Shown here one piece after another: positions 8,503 to 17,099 of a DNA stretch of 36,754 nucleotides. The stretch's first letter is position 1, and each line of letters starts with the position of its first letter. Source of the stretch: Candidatus Actinomarina sp. (lineage in GTDB: Bacteria > Actinomycetota > Acidimicrobiia > Actinomarinales > Actinomarinaceae); contig JADHQS010000005.1 of the NCBI GenBank assembly GCA_016777845.1, positions 1 to 36,754 on the forward strand, read 5' to 3'. A model generated the notes under the pieces. It worked only from the letters and a program-made list of their open reading frames with translations. It was not told the origin of the DNA and did no database searches. The position numbers were made by a program, and so were the translations under genes.

Positions 8503-9319
8503 TAATTATCTCCATCATTGAATTGTATACAAGGTCCTCATCATCGCTTTCAATCATATGTAATTTTGATTCTTTTTTAAACCATGTAATTTGTTTTTTA
8601 GCTAATCTTTTAGTTTTTATATTAATATTTTCTTCAAAATTATCTGATAAATTCATACCGATAGCTTGCAGTACTGTTTTTGAAGGATTATTTATTTTGT
8701 TTATTTCTTCTATCAATCCATTATCAATCATTTTTTTGGTTCTAATTTCAATATTATTTTTATAATTAGGGTGATTCCAAAATATTCCAACTTTGTCTTT
8801 AGGTAAATTTACTTCTGGAAAAACATATTTTGATTCCTTCAACATAAAACTTTCTATGTTTCTCATCAATCTTCTTTTGTTAAGCTCAATATCAGGAATA
8901 GGGATCTCATTAAGTTCGTGAAATTTTATCAATTGATCATAATTTAATTGTTCTAACTCTGATCTAATTGTTTGATCAGTTGGTTTAAATTCGTATTTAT
9001 CAATTATTGCTTTTATGTATAATCCTGATCCTCCTACAGCCAATATATTTTCATTAAATGATTTTTCAGGGATATCTTGATCAATAAGATAGTTTAAATA
9101 ATCAATTATTGAAAAATTCTGGTCACAATCTGCAATATCTAAACCATAATATTTTACTTGTGCTTGCATAACGTCAGATGGTTTTGCAGTTAACAAATCG
9201 AGCCCCTTATAAACAGCCATAGAATCGACTGAGAGAATAGACATGTTATTCTCAATTGCAATTCTGTGTGCTAAATTTGACTTTCCAGATGCTGTTATGC
9301 CAGTGAGAAAATATAACAA
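8495..9319 (-). CDS. miaA: tRNA dimethylallyltransferase
   Basis: P-loop GITASGKSNLA, SVDSMAVYKGLDLLTAKP, AVGGSGLYIKAI, downstream of miaB. Confidence 0.92.
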   Translation of the reverse strand: MLYFLTGITASGKSNLAHRIAIENNMSILSVDSMAVYKGLDLLTAKPSDVMQAQVKYYGLDIADCDQNFSIIDYLNYLIDQDIPEKSFNENILAVGGSGLYIKAIIDKYEFKPTDQTIRSELEQLNYDQLIKFHELNEIPIPDIELNKRRLMRNIESFMLKESKYVFPEVNLPKDKVGIFWNHPNYKNNIEIRTKKMIDNGLIEEINKINNPSKTVLQAIGMNLSDNFEENINIKTKRLAKKQITWFKKESKLHMIESDDEDLVYNSMMEIINV

Positions 9320-9320
9320 A

Positions 9321-10697
9321 CTAAAATAATTCTGCTTTTAAATAAAAAGGTGTTGAGTCAATAATTTTAACTTTAACTATATCTCCAATAGAAACATTCT
9401 TATTATCAATATGGGTAATCTGTCCACTATCAATTTTGCCAGTGAGGACCTGACTATTTTTTTTCGATGGTTTTTCAACTAATAAGACTTGTTCAGTTCC
9501 AACAAATCTTTTTAATCTTTTTTCACTTATATCAGTTTGAACGTCTTTTAAGTGTTGAAATCTTTTCTTAATAATATCTTGGTCAACAAATTCATCCTCC
9601 ATATCATATGCTTTTGTTCCTGGTCTTGGTGAAAATTGAAACATATAAACAGAGTCAAATTCAACATATTTTACAATGTCCATAGTGTCTTGAAAATCAT
9701 CTTCAGATTCACCAGGAAAACCAACTATGATATCTGTCGACAATGAAACGTCTGGAAGTATGTCTCTAATCATATCAACTTTTTGTATGAATTTTTCCTT
9801 ATTGTAACCACGATGCATCTTTGACAGAATATCACTACTTCCACTTTGCAATGGTACATGTATCTGATTACATACTTTACTTAGTGACTTGACTGCATTT
9901 ATAGTTTCTTCTTTAAAATCTTTTGGATGTGGTGATGTAAAACGAATTCTCTCAAGTCCATCTATTTCATTAAGTTTATGTAACAACTGAGCAAAGTATG
10001 GTCTACTCTTATTATCAATTTTTAAATCTCTCCCATAAGAATTTACATTTTGTCCTAATAAAGTGATTTCTTTTATTCCTGATTCAACTAATTCCTGTGC
10101 TTCATTAATTATGTCACTTGGTCGTCTGCTTATTTCTGGACCTCTAACAGATGGAACAATACAAAATGTACATGAATTATTACAACCAATCTGAATTGTT
10201 AACCATGCAGAATGTTCAGACTCTCTAATCGATGGAGCATCAGTTGGAAGATCTTCTATTTCATCAATTATTTCAGTGATAGGACCCCAGTCTTCAGATT
10301 GATTAAGTAGATTAATAATATTTGTTAAATTATGAGTACCAATAACAACATCTACCCAAGGTGCTCTCTCTCTTACAAGTTCTTTGTCTTTCTGTGCAGC
10401 ACATCCACCCACAAGTAACTTGCGATCGACTCCTTCACCTTTCCATTTTTTTAACTGACCAAGTGTTCCATATAACTTATCATCAGCATTTTCTCTAATG
10501 GTACAAGTATTGATAAACAAAATATCTGCGGAATCCTCAATTGATGCTTTTTTCATGCCATCTAATTCAAACATTCCCGCAATTTTTTCCGAATCATGTT
10601 CATTCATCTGGCAACCAAATGTTTTAACAAAATATTTTTTACCCTCACGTGAAGGAGTAAAATTCATTTTTGGCTTAATTACAACTGTTTGTTCCAC
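9321..10697 (-). CDS. miaB: tRNA-2-methylthio-N6-dimethylallyladenosine synthase MiaB
   Basis: TFGCQMNEHDSE, radical SAM CNNSCTFCIVP, TRAM domain C-terminus. Confidence 0.96.
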   Translation of the reverse strand: MEQTVVIKPKMNFTPSREGKKYFVKTFGCQMNEHDSEKIAGMFELDGMKKASIEDSADILFINTCTIRENADDKLYGTLGQLKKWKGEGVDRKLLVGGCAAQKDKELVRERAPWVDVVIGTHNLTNIINLLNQSEDWGPITEIIDEIEDLPTDAPSIRESEHSAWLTIQIGCNNSCTFCIVPSVRGPEISRRPSDIINEAQELVESGIKEITLLGQNVNSYGRDLKIDNKSRPYFAQLLHKLNEIDGLERIRFTSPHPKDFKEETINAVKSLSKVCNQIHVPLQSGSSDILSKMHRGYNKEKFIQKVDMIRDILPDVSLSTDIIVGFPGESEDDFQDTMDIVKYVEFDSVYMFQFSPRPGTKAYDMEDEFVDQDIIKKRFQHLKDVQTDISEKRLKRFVGTEQVLLVEKPSKKNSQVLTGKIDSGQITHIDNKNVSIGDIVKVKIIDSTPFYLKAELF

Positions 10698-10735
10698 AAT
10701 TGAATTATAAAATTGTTTTTTAAATAATCCCTATA

Positions 10736-11788
10736 TTATTTTTCAGGTGTTGCATCTTTTGACTCTTCTACAGTTTCCTCTTCTGTAGCTTCATCAGACT
10801 CAATCATGCCAACTGCCTTATAAACATCTGATTCTAACTGCAAAGCAATATCAGCATTTTCTCTTAAGAATCTCTTAGAATTTTCCTTGCCTTGACCTAG
10901 TTGAATTTCTTCATAAGTAAACCAAGCACCAGCTTTTCTAACTATGCCATGATCTACACCTACATCTAGCAAGCTTCCTTCTCTAGAAATACCTTGACCA
11001 AACATAATATCAAATTCAGCTTCTTTAAATGGTGGTGCAACCTTGTTCTTGACAATTTTTGCACGTACACGGTTACCAATCATTTCAGCTCCAACCTTAA
11101 GAGTTTCAATTCTTCTAATATCAATTCTTACTGATGCATAAAATTTGAGTGCTCTACCACCGCTTGTAGTTTCAGGTGAACCCCACATAACACCGATCTT
11201 CTCTCTAATCTGATTAATAAAAATAACAGTAGTTTGTGTTTTATTGATAGATGAAGTAAGTTTTCTTAATGCTTGAGACATTAATCTTGCCTGTAGACCA
11301 ACATGGGATTGACCCATTTCACCATCAATCTCAGCTTGGGGAACTAAAGCAGCAACAGAGTCAATAACTACTACATCGAGACCGCCGGAATCAATCAACA
11401 TATTTGCGATTTCTAGAGCTTGTTCTCCTGTATCGGGCTGTGATACAAGTAATTCATCAACATCAACACCAAGAGCGCTTGCATAGATGGGATCAAGAGC
11501 ATGCTCTGCGTCAATGAATGCTGCTACTCCACCTGCTTTTTGAGCTTCAGCGGCAATATGTAATGATAATGTTGTTTTACCTGAGCTTTCAGGACCATAG
11601 ATTTCTATAACTCTACCTTTGGGCACACCACCTATACCTAATGCAAGATCTATTGATAGTGCTCCTGTAGAAATTGAAGGCATCTTTCTAACGTGGTCAG
11701 AACCAAGCTTCATCAAAGAACCTTCACCAAATTGTTTTTCTATCTGCGAAAAAACTGTATCGAGTTTTTTTGCCCTGTCTTTGTCCAT
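10736..11788 (-). CDS. recA: recombinase RecA
   Basis: [47 protein letters not shown]. Confidence 0.98.
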   Translation of the reverse strand: MDKDRAKKLDTVFSQIEKQFGEGSLMKLGSDHVRKMPSISTGALSIDLALGIGGVPKGRVIEIYGPESSGKTTLSLHIAAEAQKAGGVAAFIDAEHALDPIYASALGVDVDELLVSQPDTGEQALEIANMLIDSGGLDVVVIDSVAALVPQAEIDGEMGQSHVGLQARLMSQALRKLTSSINKTQTTVIFINQIREKIGVMWGSPETTSGGRALKFYASVRIDIRRIETLKVGAEMIGNRVRAKIVKNKVAPPFKEAEFDIMFGQGISREGSLLDVGVDHGIVRKAGAWFTYEEIQLGQGKENSKRFLRENADIALQLESDVYKAVGMIESDEATEEETVEESKDATPEK

Positions 11789-11854
11789 TATTTTCTCCTA
11801 TTTATTAACAATAATTAATAACTATTTAAACATCTCTATATGACAAATTTTAAT

Positions 11855-11868
11855 CGAACATTTGTTCG
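11855..11868. promoter_or_regulatory. LexA/SOS box upstream of recA
   Basis: Perfect palindrome CGAACATTTGTTCG, 67 nt upstream of the recA start. Confidence 0.92.
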
Positions 11869-11875
11869 AATACAA

Positions 11876-13069
11876 CTATTTAATTAAATTTAATAGATCC
11901 CATATACAGTTATTTACTGCTCTATTTATTATATCTTCCCTATTACCGCGTAAATTGTGTGTGAAATTAGTTATTTCACCATTAATACATATGGATATAA
12001 ATATTTCACCTATTTTATATTTACTTGAAGGAACGGGACCAGCTTCACCTAATACAGCTAAACCGACTGAAGAATTATATTTTTTCATAGATGCAACTGC
12101 TAACTCTTCAGTGAGTAGAGCCCAGTCCTCGTTAGGTTCAGCATTCAACAGTTCTTTTTTTGAATTCATAGAATACAAAACATTTGATGCAATCAGTGTT
12201 TCGCTTGTACCTGGATGAGAAACAAGCTCTTTAGAAAATGATCCCCCTGTAATGCTCTCTACTAGAGATAATGTATAATTCTTAGCTTTTAATTCCCTTA
12301 ATAAAACTTTTGAAGCAGGGATATTTTCATAACTTAATACATTGTCACTTAATGTTTCTTTTATTTGATTTTTAAAATCTTTAAACGCATCGTCACTGGT
12401 TGAATTTTTATCGATTCGTAATTTAATTATTCCCTTGCTCGCTAAATAAGCGATATCTAAACCTTCAGGTTTGAACTTATCAATCTTTTCTGCCAGAGCA
12501 GACTCTGCTTCATTAAAAAATAAAATAAATTCATAATCTTTTTCTACTTTTGTAAAGTTATCTTTTAAAAATGGTATTAACTCATCTGTTACTAGCGATA
12601 TGAACTCTCTCGGTGGACCAGGAAATATGAATACATGTTTACTTTTATATTCAATATGAATCCCTGGTGACGTTCCGTTTGTGTTATTTAATTTGGTTGC
12701 ACCTGCTGGGATTTCTGCTTGTTTTACATTTGTTGCAGGCATAGTCATGCCTCTACCCTCCCATCTTGACTTCATCCAGCTCAGATGATCTTTGTCAACA
12801 ACAAGTTTCAGGTCAAACATTTCAGAAATAACTTCTTTAGTAAAATCATCTTCTGTAGGTCCAATTCCACCACATGTAATAATCACATCATTAGTTTGAA
12901 GTAAGTCATTTACAGCATCTTGTATCAATTTTTTATCATCAGGAACCGTTCTTTCAGTTGAGAGAATAAATCCGTTGTCGTATAAAGTTTGTCCAAGTGA
13001 TGCAAGATTAGTATTAACAGTATCACCAAGTAAAATTTCAGTTCCAACGCTTAATAGAGCAATATTCAC
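11876..13069 (-). CDS. cinA: CinA-family protein (competence/damage-inducible; NMN amidohydrolase-like C-terminus)
   Basis: N-terminal SVGTEILLGDTVNTNLASLGQTL, CGGIGPTEDDFT, PGPPRE; C-terminal VESITGGSFSKEL domain. Confidence 0.92.
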   Translation of the reverse strand: MNIALLSVGTEILLGDTVNTNLASLGQTLYDNGFILSTERTVPDDKKLIQDAVNDLLQTNDVIITCGGIGPTEDDFTKEVISEMFDLKLVVDKDHLSWMKSRWEGRGMTMPATNVKQAEIPAGATKLNNTNGTSPGIHIEYKSKHVFIFPGPPREFISLVTDELIPFLKDNFTKVEKDYEFILFFNEAESALAEKIDKFKPEGLDIAYLASKGIIKLRIDKNSTSDDAFKDFKNQIKETLSDNVLSYENIPASKVLLRELKAKNYTLSLVESITGGSFSKELVSHPGTSETLIASNVLYSMNSKKELLNAEPNEDWALLTEELAVASMKKYNSSVGLAVLGEAGPVPSSKYKIGEIFISICINGEITNFTHNLRGNREDIINRAVNNCIWDLLNLIK

Positions 13070-13116
13070 ATAATTAGGATAGCAAGGTTATTCATCAATA
13101 ATATTATGATTAAATT

Positions 13117-13599
13117 ATGAAACGTTACTTGCCAGTATTTATCATTTTATTAATTTCTTGCTCATTTAGTGCTAATGAAGAAATGGAAAGTGAACTATTA
13201 GAAGTGGTGGCAAAATCTACAAATGCTATCACAGAAACAACTTTTGATTATTTAGACACATCAGAATCTGTCGTTACTGAGAATTTTACAGATAAAAAAA
13301 CTATTATAATTTTTTGGGCTGATTACTGAGGAATTTGCAGACGGGAGTTGCCTGTCGTGGAAAAAAAATTAGCTGACTTAACTGATGAATACGATGTTAT
13401 TGCTTTAGCTCATAGCCAATACGAACCAACAATGGAATGGGTTAATGAAAATTTAAATGGTGAACTAACAATAGGTTTCTCTACACCTGAATTAAGAGAC
13501 TATTTTAAGATTGTTGGTCAACCAATATCTATAGTTCTTGACACAAATGGTGAAATAATTTCTCGAACTTATGGAGAAATTGATTTAACTAATTTTTAA
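13117..13599 (+). CDS. predicted selenocysteine-containing thioredoxin-like (TlpA/ResA-type) lipoprotein, read through in-frame TGA at 13327-13329
   Basis: The two track ORFs (13117-13329 and 13348-13599) share one frame: MKRYLPVFIILLISCSFSA...KKTIIIFWADY-[TGA]-GICRRELPVVEKKLADLTDEYDVIALAHSQ...IVGQPISIVLDTNGEIISRTYGEIDLTNF*. Lipobox LISC; the TGA occupies the first Cys of CxxC; cis-Pro-like GQP is conserved. Confidence 0.85.
13334..13363 (+). promoter_or_regulatory. candidate bacterial SECIS hairpin
   Basis: RNA UUU-G-CA-GACGGG-AGUUG-CCUGUC-(G)-UG-G-AAA: 6-bp stem GACGGG/CCUGUC with 5-nt apical loop AGUUG, extended by CA/UG across a bulged G, and UUU/AAA across a G-G mismatch. Loop starts 16 nt after the TGA. 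Confidence 0.65.
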
Positions 13600-13664
13600 C
13601 TTTAAACAATAAACTTTTTTTATAAACATGTAATATATGCTTATAAATCTAAGCGGAGGAAAGT

Positions 13665-14699
13665 GTGAAAAAAACATTTTTTATTCTTCTAACACTCTCA
13701 CTTGTGTTTGTAGCATGTAGTGGAGCTGAGGAAGAAGTCGAAAAAATTACTTTTGGATTCGTTCCAAGTGCCGAACAGACTGATCTTCAAGACAACATCC
13801 AGCCATTAATGGATGTTCTATCTGAAGGTTTAGGTATTGAAGTGGAAGGATTTGTTACAAGTGACTACTCAGGTTTAATTGTAGCAATGGGATCCGGTCA
13901 AGCTGATATTGGTGCATTTAACACATTAGGTTATGTTAATGCTATGAATGCATATCCAGATTCTTTAGAAGCTATTGCTAAAGTAGTGAGATACGGTTCT
14001 GGTTCATATCATGGAACATTCTTTACAAATGATGCAAGTATCTGTAATGAGCCACCTGTAATTGGTGCTTTAGAGAATATTGATGGAACTGCAACTTTAG
14101 TCAAAGGTTCTGCTGACACAGCTCCTGATGTTAAAGCTCTTCAAGTCGGATGGGTTTTTGGAGATAATGGTTTAGAGCCAGATCCTGATCATGATGCTGG
14201 ACTAGCTTGTGAAGCTGATCTATCAGTAATGCTAGGTAAAACAGTTGCATTTGTTGAAGAAGGCTCAACGTCTGGTTATTTATTTCCTGCTATTCAGCTA
14301 AAAAATGCAGGAATAGATTATCAATCTGATTTTGATGTCATATTTGCTGGGTCTCACGATGCATCAGTTTTAGCTGTTTATAATGGCGATGCTGACTTTG
14401 GTATAGCATTTGATGATGCAAGAAGAAGTATTAGAAAAGAGTATCCTGATGTTGGCTCTAAAGTAATTGCTTTTAGCATTACGGAAGAAATTCCTAATGA
14501 TGTTGTAGCAGTACGATCTAACCTTCCAGAAGATATGAAAGAACAAATTTATCAAATTCTTAGTGATTATCTTGCAACTGAAGAAGGATTAGCTGTTATG
14601 GATGAAATTTATGGTTGGACAGATATCGTTCCAGCTGAAAATTCGGAGTTTGACATAGTTAAACAAGCAGCTGAAGAATTCGGGCTTTACGACGAATAA
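13665..14699 (+). CDS. phnD: PhnD-like (phosphonate/phosphite-type) ABC transporter substrate-binding lipoprotein
   Basis: GTG start after GGAGG; lipobox FVAC; FGFVPSAEQTDLQDNIQPLMDVLSE, GQADIGAFNTLGYV, KTVAFVEEGSTSGYLFPAIQLKNAGI. Confidence 0.88.
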   Translation: MKKTFFILLTLSLVFVACSGAEEEVEKITFGFVPSAEQTDLQDNIQPLMDVLSEGLGIEVEGFVTSDYSGLIVAMGSGQADIGAFNTLGYVNAMNAYPDSLEAIAKVVRYGSGSYHGTFFTNDASICNEPPVIGALENIDGTATLVKGSADTAPDVKALQVGWVFGDNGLEPDPDHDAGLACEADLSVMLGKTVAFVEEGSTSGYLFPAIQLKNAGIDYQSDFDVIFAGSHDASVLAVYNGDADFGIAFDDARRSIRKEYPDVGSKVIAFSITEEIPNDVVAVRSNLPEDMKEQIYQILSDYLATEEGLAVMDEIYGWTDIVPAENSEFDIVKQAAEEFGLYDE

Positions 14700-14721
14700 C
14701 ATAAGAAAATAGTTATTATTA

Positions 14722-14755
14722 TCAAGGGGTAGGAATCTACCCCTTGATTTTTTAT
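14722..14755 (+). terminator. intrinsic terminator between phnD and phnC
   Basis: 11-bp perfect stem TCAAGGGGTAG-GAAT-CTACCCCTTGA followed by TTTTTT. Confidence 0.85.
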
Positions 14756-14756
14756 T

Positions 14757-15524
14757 ATGATTAAATTTGAAAATGTAAATGTAACATATCCAGGTGGTGT
14801 TGTAGCTTTAAAAGATATCAATCTTGAAATTAAAGAGGGCGATTTCATAATTATTGTTGGTTTATCTGGTGCAGGAAAATCTACTCTACTTAGAACAATC
14901 AATAATTTGGTTAAACCATCAAGTGGAACTGTTTACCTTGAAGGTGCAGACGTTACGAATGCAAAGAAAAAAGAACTAAAACTAATCAGATCAAAAATAG
15001 GTATGATTTTTCAAACATTCAATTTGGTAAATAGATCAACCGTATTAAAAAATGTTTTAACTGGAAGATTAAGCAACGTATCAACTATTAAATCAATATT
15101 AGGACTTTGGCCTAAGGATGAAAAAAAATTAGCTTTTGAAGCATTAAATCAAGTTGAAATACTTGAAAAAGCATATGTAAGAGCTTCAAATTTATCTGGT
15201 GGTCAACAACAAAGAGTTGGAATTGCTAGAGCGCTTTCACAAAAGCCAAAAGTTATGCTTGCTGATGAACCAGTCGCTTCCTTAGATCCAATTACATCAA
15301 GAGTTGTTATGAGTTATCTTAAAAAAATTAATACAGAATTAGGTATTACAACTATTGTGAATTTACACTTTTTAGATTTAGCTAAAGAATTTGGTGATAG
15401 GTTAATTGGCCTAAGAGATGGCAAGCTTGTGTTTGATGGCAATGTTAACGAAGTTTCAGACGATGATTTTGAAAATATTTATGGTAGATCTATCAAATCT
15501 TCAGACCTAATCGGTGATGATTAA
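14757..15524 (+). CDS. phnC: PhnC-like ABC transporter ATP-binding protein
   Basis: Walker A GLSGAGKS, signature LSGGQQQR, Walker B KVMLADEPVASLDP. Confidence 0.92.
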   Translation: MIKFENVNVTYPGGVVALKDINLEIKEGDFIIIVGLSGAGKSTLLRTINNLVKPSSGTVYLEGADVTNAKKKELKLIRSKIGMIFQTFNLVNRSTVLKNVLTGRLSNVSTIKSILGLWPKDEKKLAFEALNQVEILEKAYVRASNLSGGQQQRVGIARALSQKPKVMLADEPVASLDPITSRVVMSYLKKINTELGITTIVNLHFLDLAKEFGDRLIGLRDGKLVFDGNVNEVSDDDFENIYGRSIKSSDLIGDD

Positions 15525-16299
15525 TATACCTCCTAAACCAAAAGCTTCTTACTTAGCAAAAATTGGTCTTCCATTTGCGTTTATGTTTTCTATTTTTTCT
15601 TTTAATATGATAGATTTTAACTTTTCAGATTTTCAAAACAATTTACAAAATCGTAAAATTGTAACTGAACCGTTATTTAATCCAAAATGGCAATGGGCAT
15701 GGGATAATACTTCTTCAGCACTGTTAGAGACAATCCAGATAGCAATACTAGCTAGTATTATAGGTTGTGCTATTGCACTCCCGTTATCCTTTTATGCTTC
15801 AAGAGCCACCAATTTAAATAAATTTTCATACTTTCTTTATAAATCGTTTTTAAATCTTGTTAGAACTATTCCTGATTTATTTTGGGCAATGATGTTTACT
15901 GTAGCTGTTGGAATTGGACCATTCGCTGGTGTGCTTGCTTTAGTAATGTTTTCATTAGCTATTATGGGTAAATTGTTGTCAGAAACTATAGACAGTATAG
16001 ATCCTGGTCCAATGGAGGCTGCAAAAGCAACTGGAGCTTCACACAACCAAACTGTATTTACATCTGCACTGCCACAAGTCTTACCAAATTTTACTGCCTA
16101 TTTTCTATATATATTTGAACTTTGTATTAGAGCGAGTGTAATCTTGGGGCTTGTTGGCGCAGGGGGTGTTGGAAGAATAATTGAGACTCAAAGAATTTTC
16201 TTAAGGTTTGATAGAATTTCTCCAATAATAGTAATAATCCTTGCTGTTGTAATTTTAATAGAACAATTTAGTGTTTGGATCCGAAAAAGAATATTATGA
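15514..16299 (+). CDS. phnE: PhnE-like ABC transporter permease 1
   Basis: EAAKATGASHNQ EAA-loop; GAGGVGRIIETQ; multi-TM. TGA stop overlaps the next ATG (ATGA). Confidence 0.88.
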   Translation: MMINIPPKPKASYLAKIGLPFAFMFSIFSFNMIDFNFSDFQNNLQNRKIVTEPLFNPKWQWAWDNTSSALLETIQIAILASIIGCAIALPLSFYASRATNLNKFSYFLYKSFLNLVRTIPDLFWAMMFTVAVGIGPFAGVLALVMFSLAIMGKLLSETIDSIDPGPMEAAKATGASHNQTVFTSALPQVLPNFTAYFLYIFELCIRASVILGLVGAGGVGRIIETQRIFLRFDRISPIIVIILAVVILIEQFSVWIRKRIL

Positions 16300-17099
16300 A
16301 TTTACCTAAACAACCTTTAAATCAAAAAATATTTAAATATTCAATAACATCATTAATTATTCTTGCTTCTTTATGGTCAGCTGCTGGATTAGAAATCACA
16401 TTAGATAGGATAATTGATGCGCCAAAACAAATTGGAATATTGGTAGGTGCAATGTTTCCTTTAGATCTTAGCCAAGAGGCTTTTAGTAGAATAATCCCTA
16501 AGGTTTTTGAATCTTTATTTATCGCTTGGGCTGGAACGGTTATTGGGTCATTTTTTAGTTTTCCTATATCGTTCCTTGCTGCGAATAACTTTACTAAAGG
16601 AATTGTGAGTAAAGCAACTAAACAAATCCTAAATATTATTCGTGCATTTCCTGAATTAATATTAGCCTTTATTTTCCTACCTATTACGGGATTGGGTCCC
16701 TTAACAGGAACACTTGCTATAGGAATTCACTCAATAGGAACTCTAGGAAAACTATCATCCGAAGTTATTGAAGGTATAGATGAAGGACCATTAGAAGCAA
16801 TAAAATCTTCCGGAGGATCTAAAATAAATGAGCTAACTTTTGGGATTATTCCTCAAGTAATGCCAACTATTACTTCTTATTGGCTGTATCGATTTGAAAT
16901 AAATTTAAGAGCATCTGCAGTTTTAGGTGTAGTTGGTGCTGGTGGCGTAGGTCAAGAATTAATTAACCAACTAAGATTTAGAGACTTCCCAAGAGCAGGT
17001 ACTGTACTTGTTTGCACAATAGTGTTAGTCCTTACAGCTGATGCTGTATCAGCAGCAATAAGAAACAGGATAATTAAAGGAAAATTAGTAAAAAGCTAG
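16296..17099 (+). CDS. phnE: PhnE-like ABC transporter permease 2
   Basis: EAIKSSGGSKINE EAA-loop, GAGGVGQELINQLRFRDF; start set at ATG 16296. Confidence 0.88.
   Translation: MNLPKQPLNQKIFKYSITSLIILASLWSAAGLEITLDRIIDAPKQIGILVGAMFPLDLSQEAFSRIIPKVFESLFIAWAGTVIGSFFSFPISFLAANNFTKGIVSKATKQILNIIRAFPELILAFIFLPITGLGPLTGTLAIGIHSIGTLGKLSSEVIEGIDEGPLEAIKSSGGSKINELTFGIIPQVMPTITSYWLYRFEINLRASAVLGVVGAGGVGQELINQLRFRDFPRAGTVLVCTIVLVLTADAVSAAIRNRIIKGKLVKS

Noticed and set aside
11862-12218. 118-aa plus ORF
   Set aside because: Antisense to the cinA 3' end.
13348-13599. Separate 83-aa gene, or pseudogene caused by a nonsense mutation
   Set aside because: Same frame as the upstream ORF, lacks its own N-terminal beta-strand/catalytic motif, and the only interruption is a TGA exactly at the catalytic Cys with a hairpin after it. 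A pseudogene remains the main alternative but is less parsimonious.
13117-13599. Genome-wide reassignment of TGA to Trp or Gly
   Set aside because: TGA ends the cupin gene at 3006 and phnE at 16299 in sensible places; no other conserved gene here has an internal TGA; Trp is encoded by TGG throughout.
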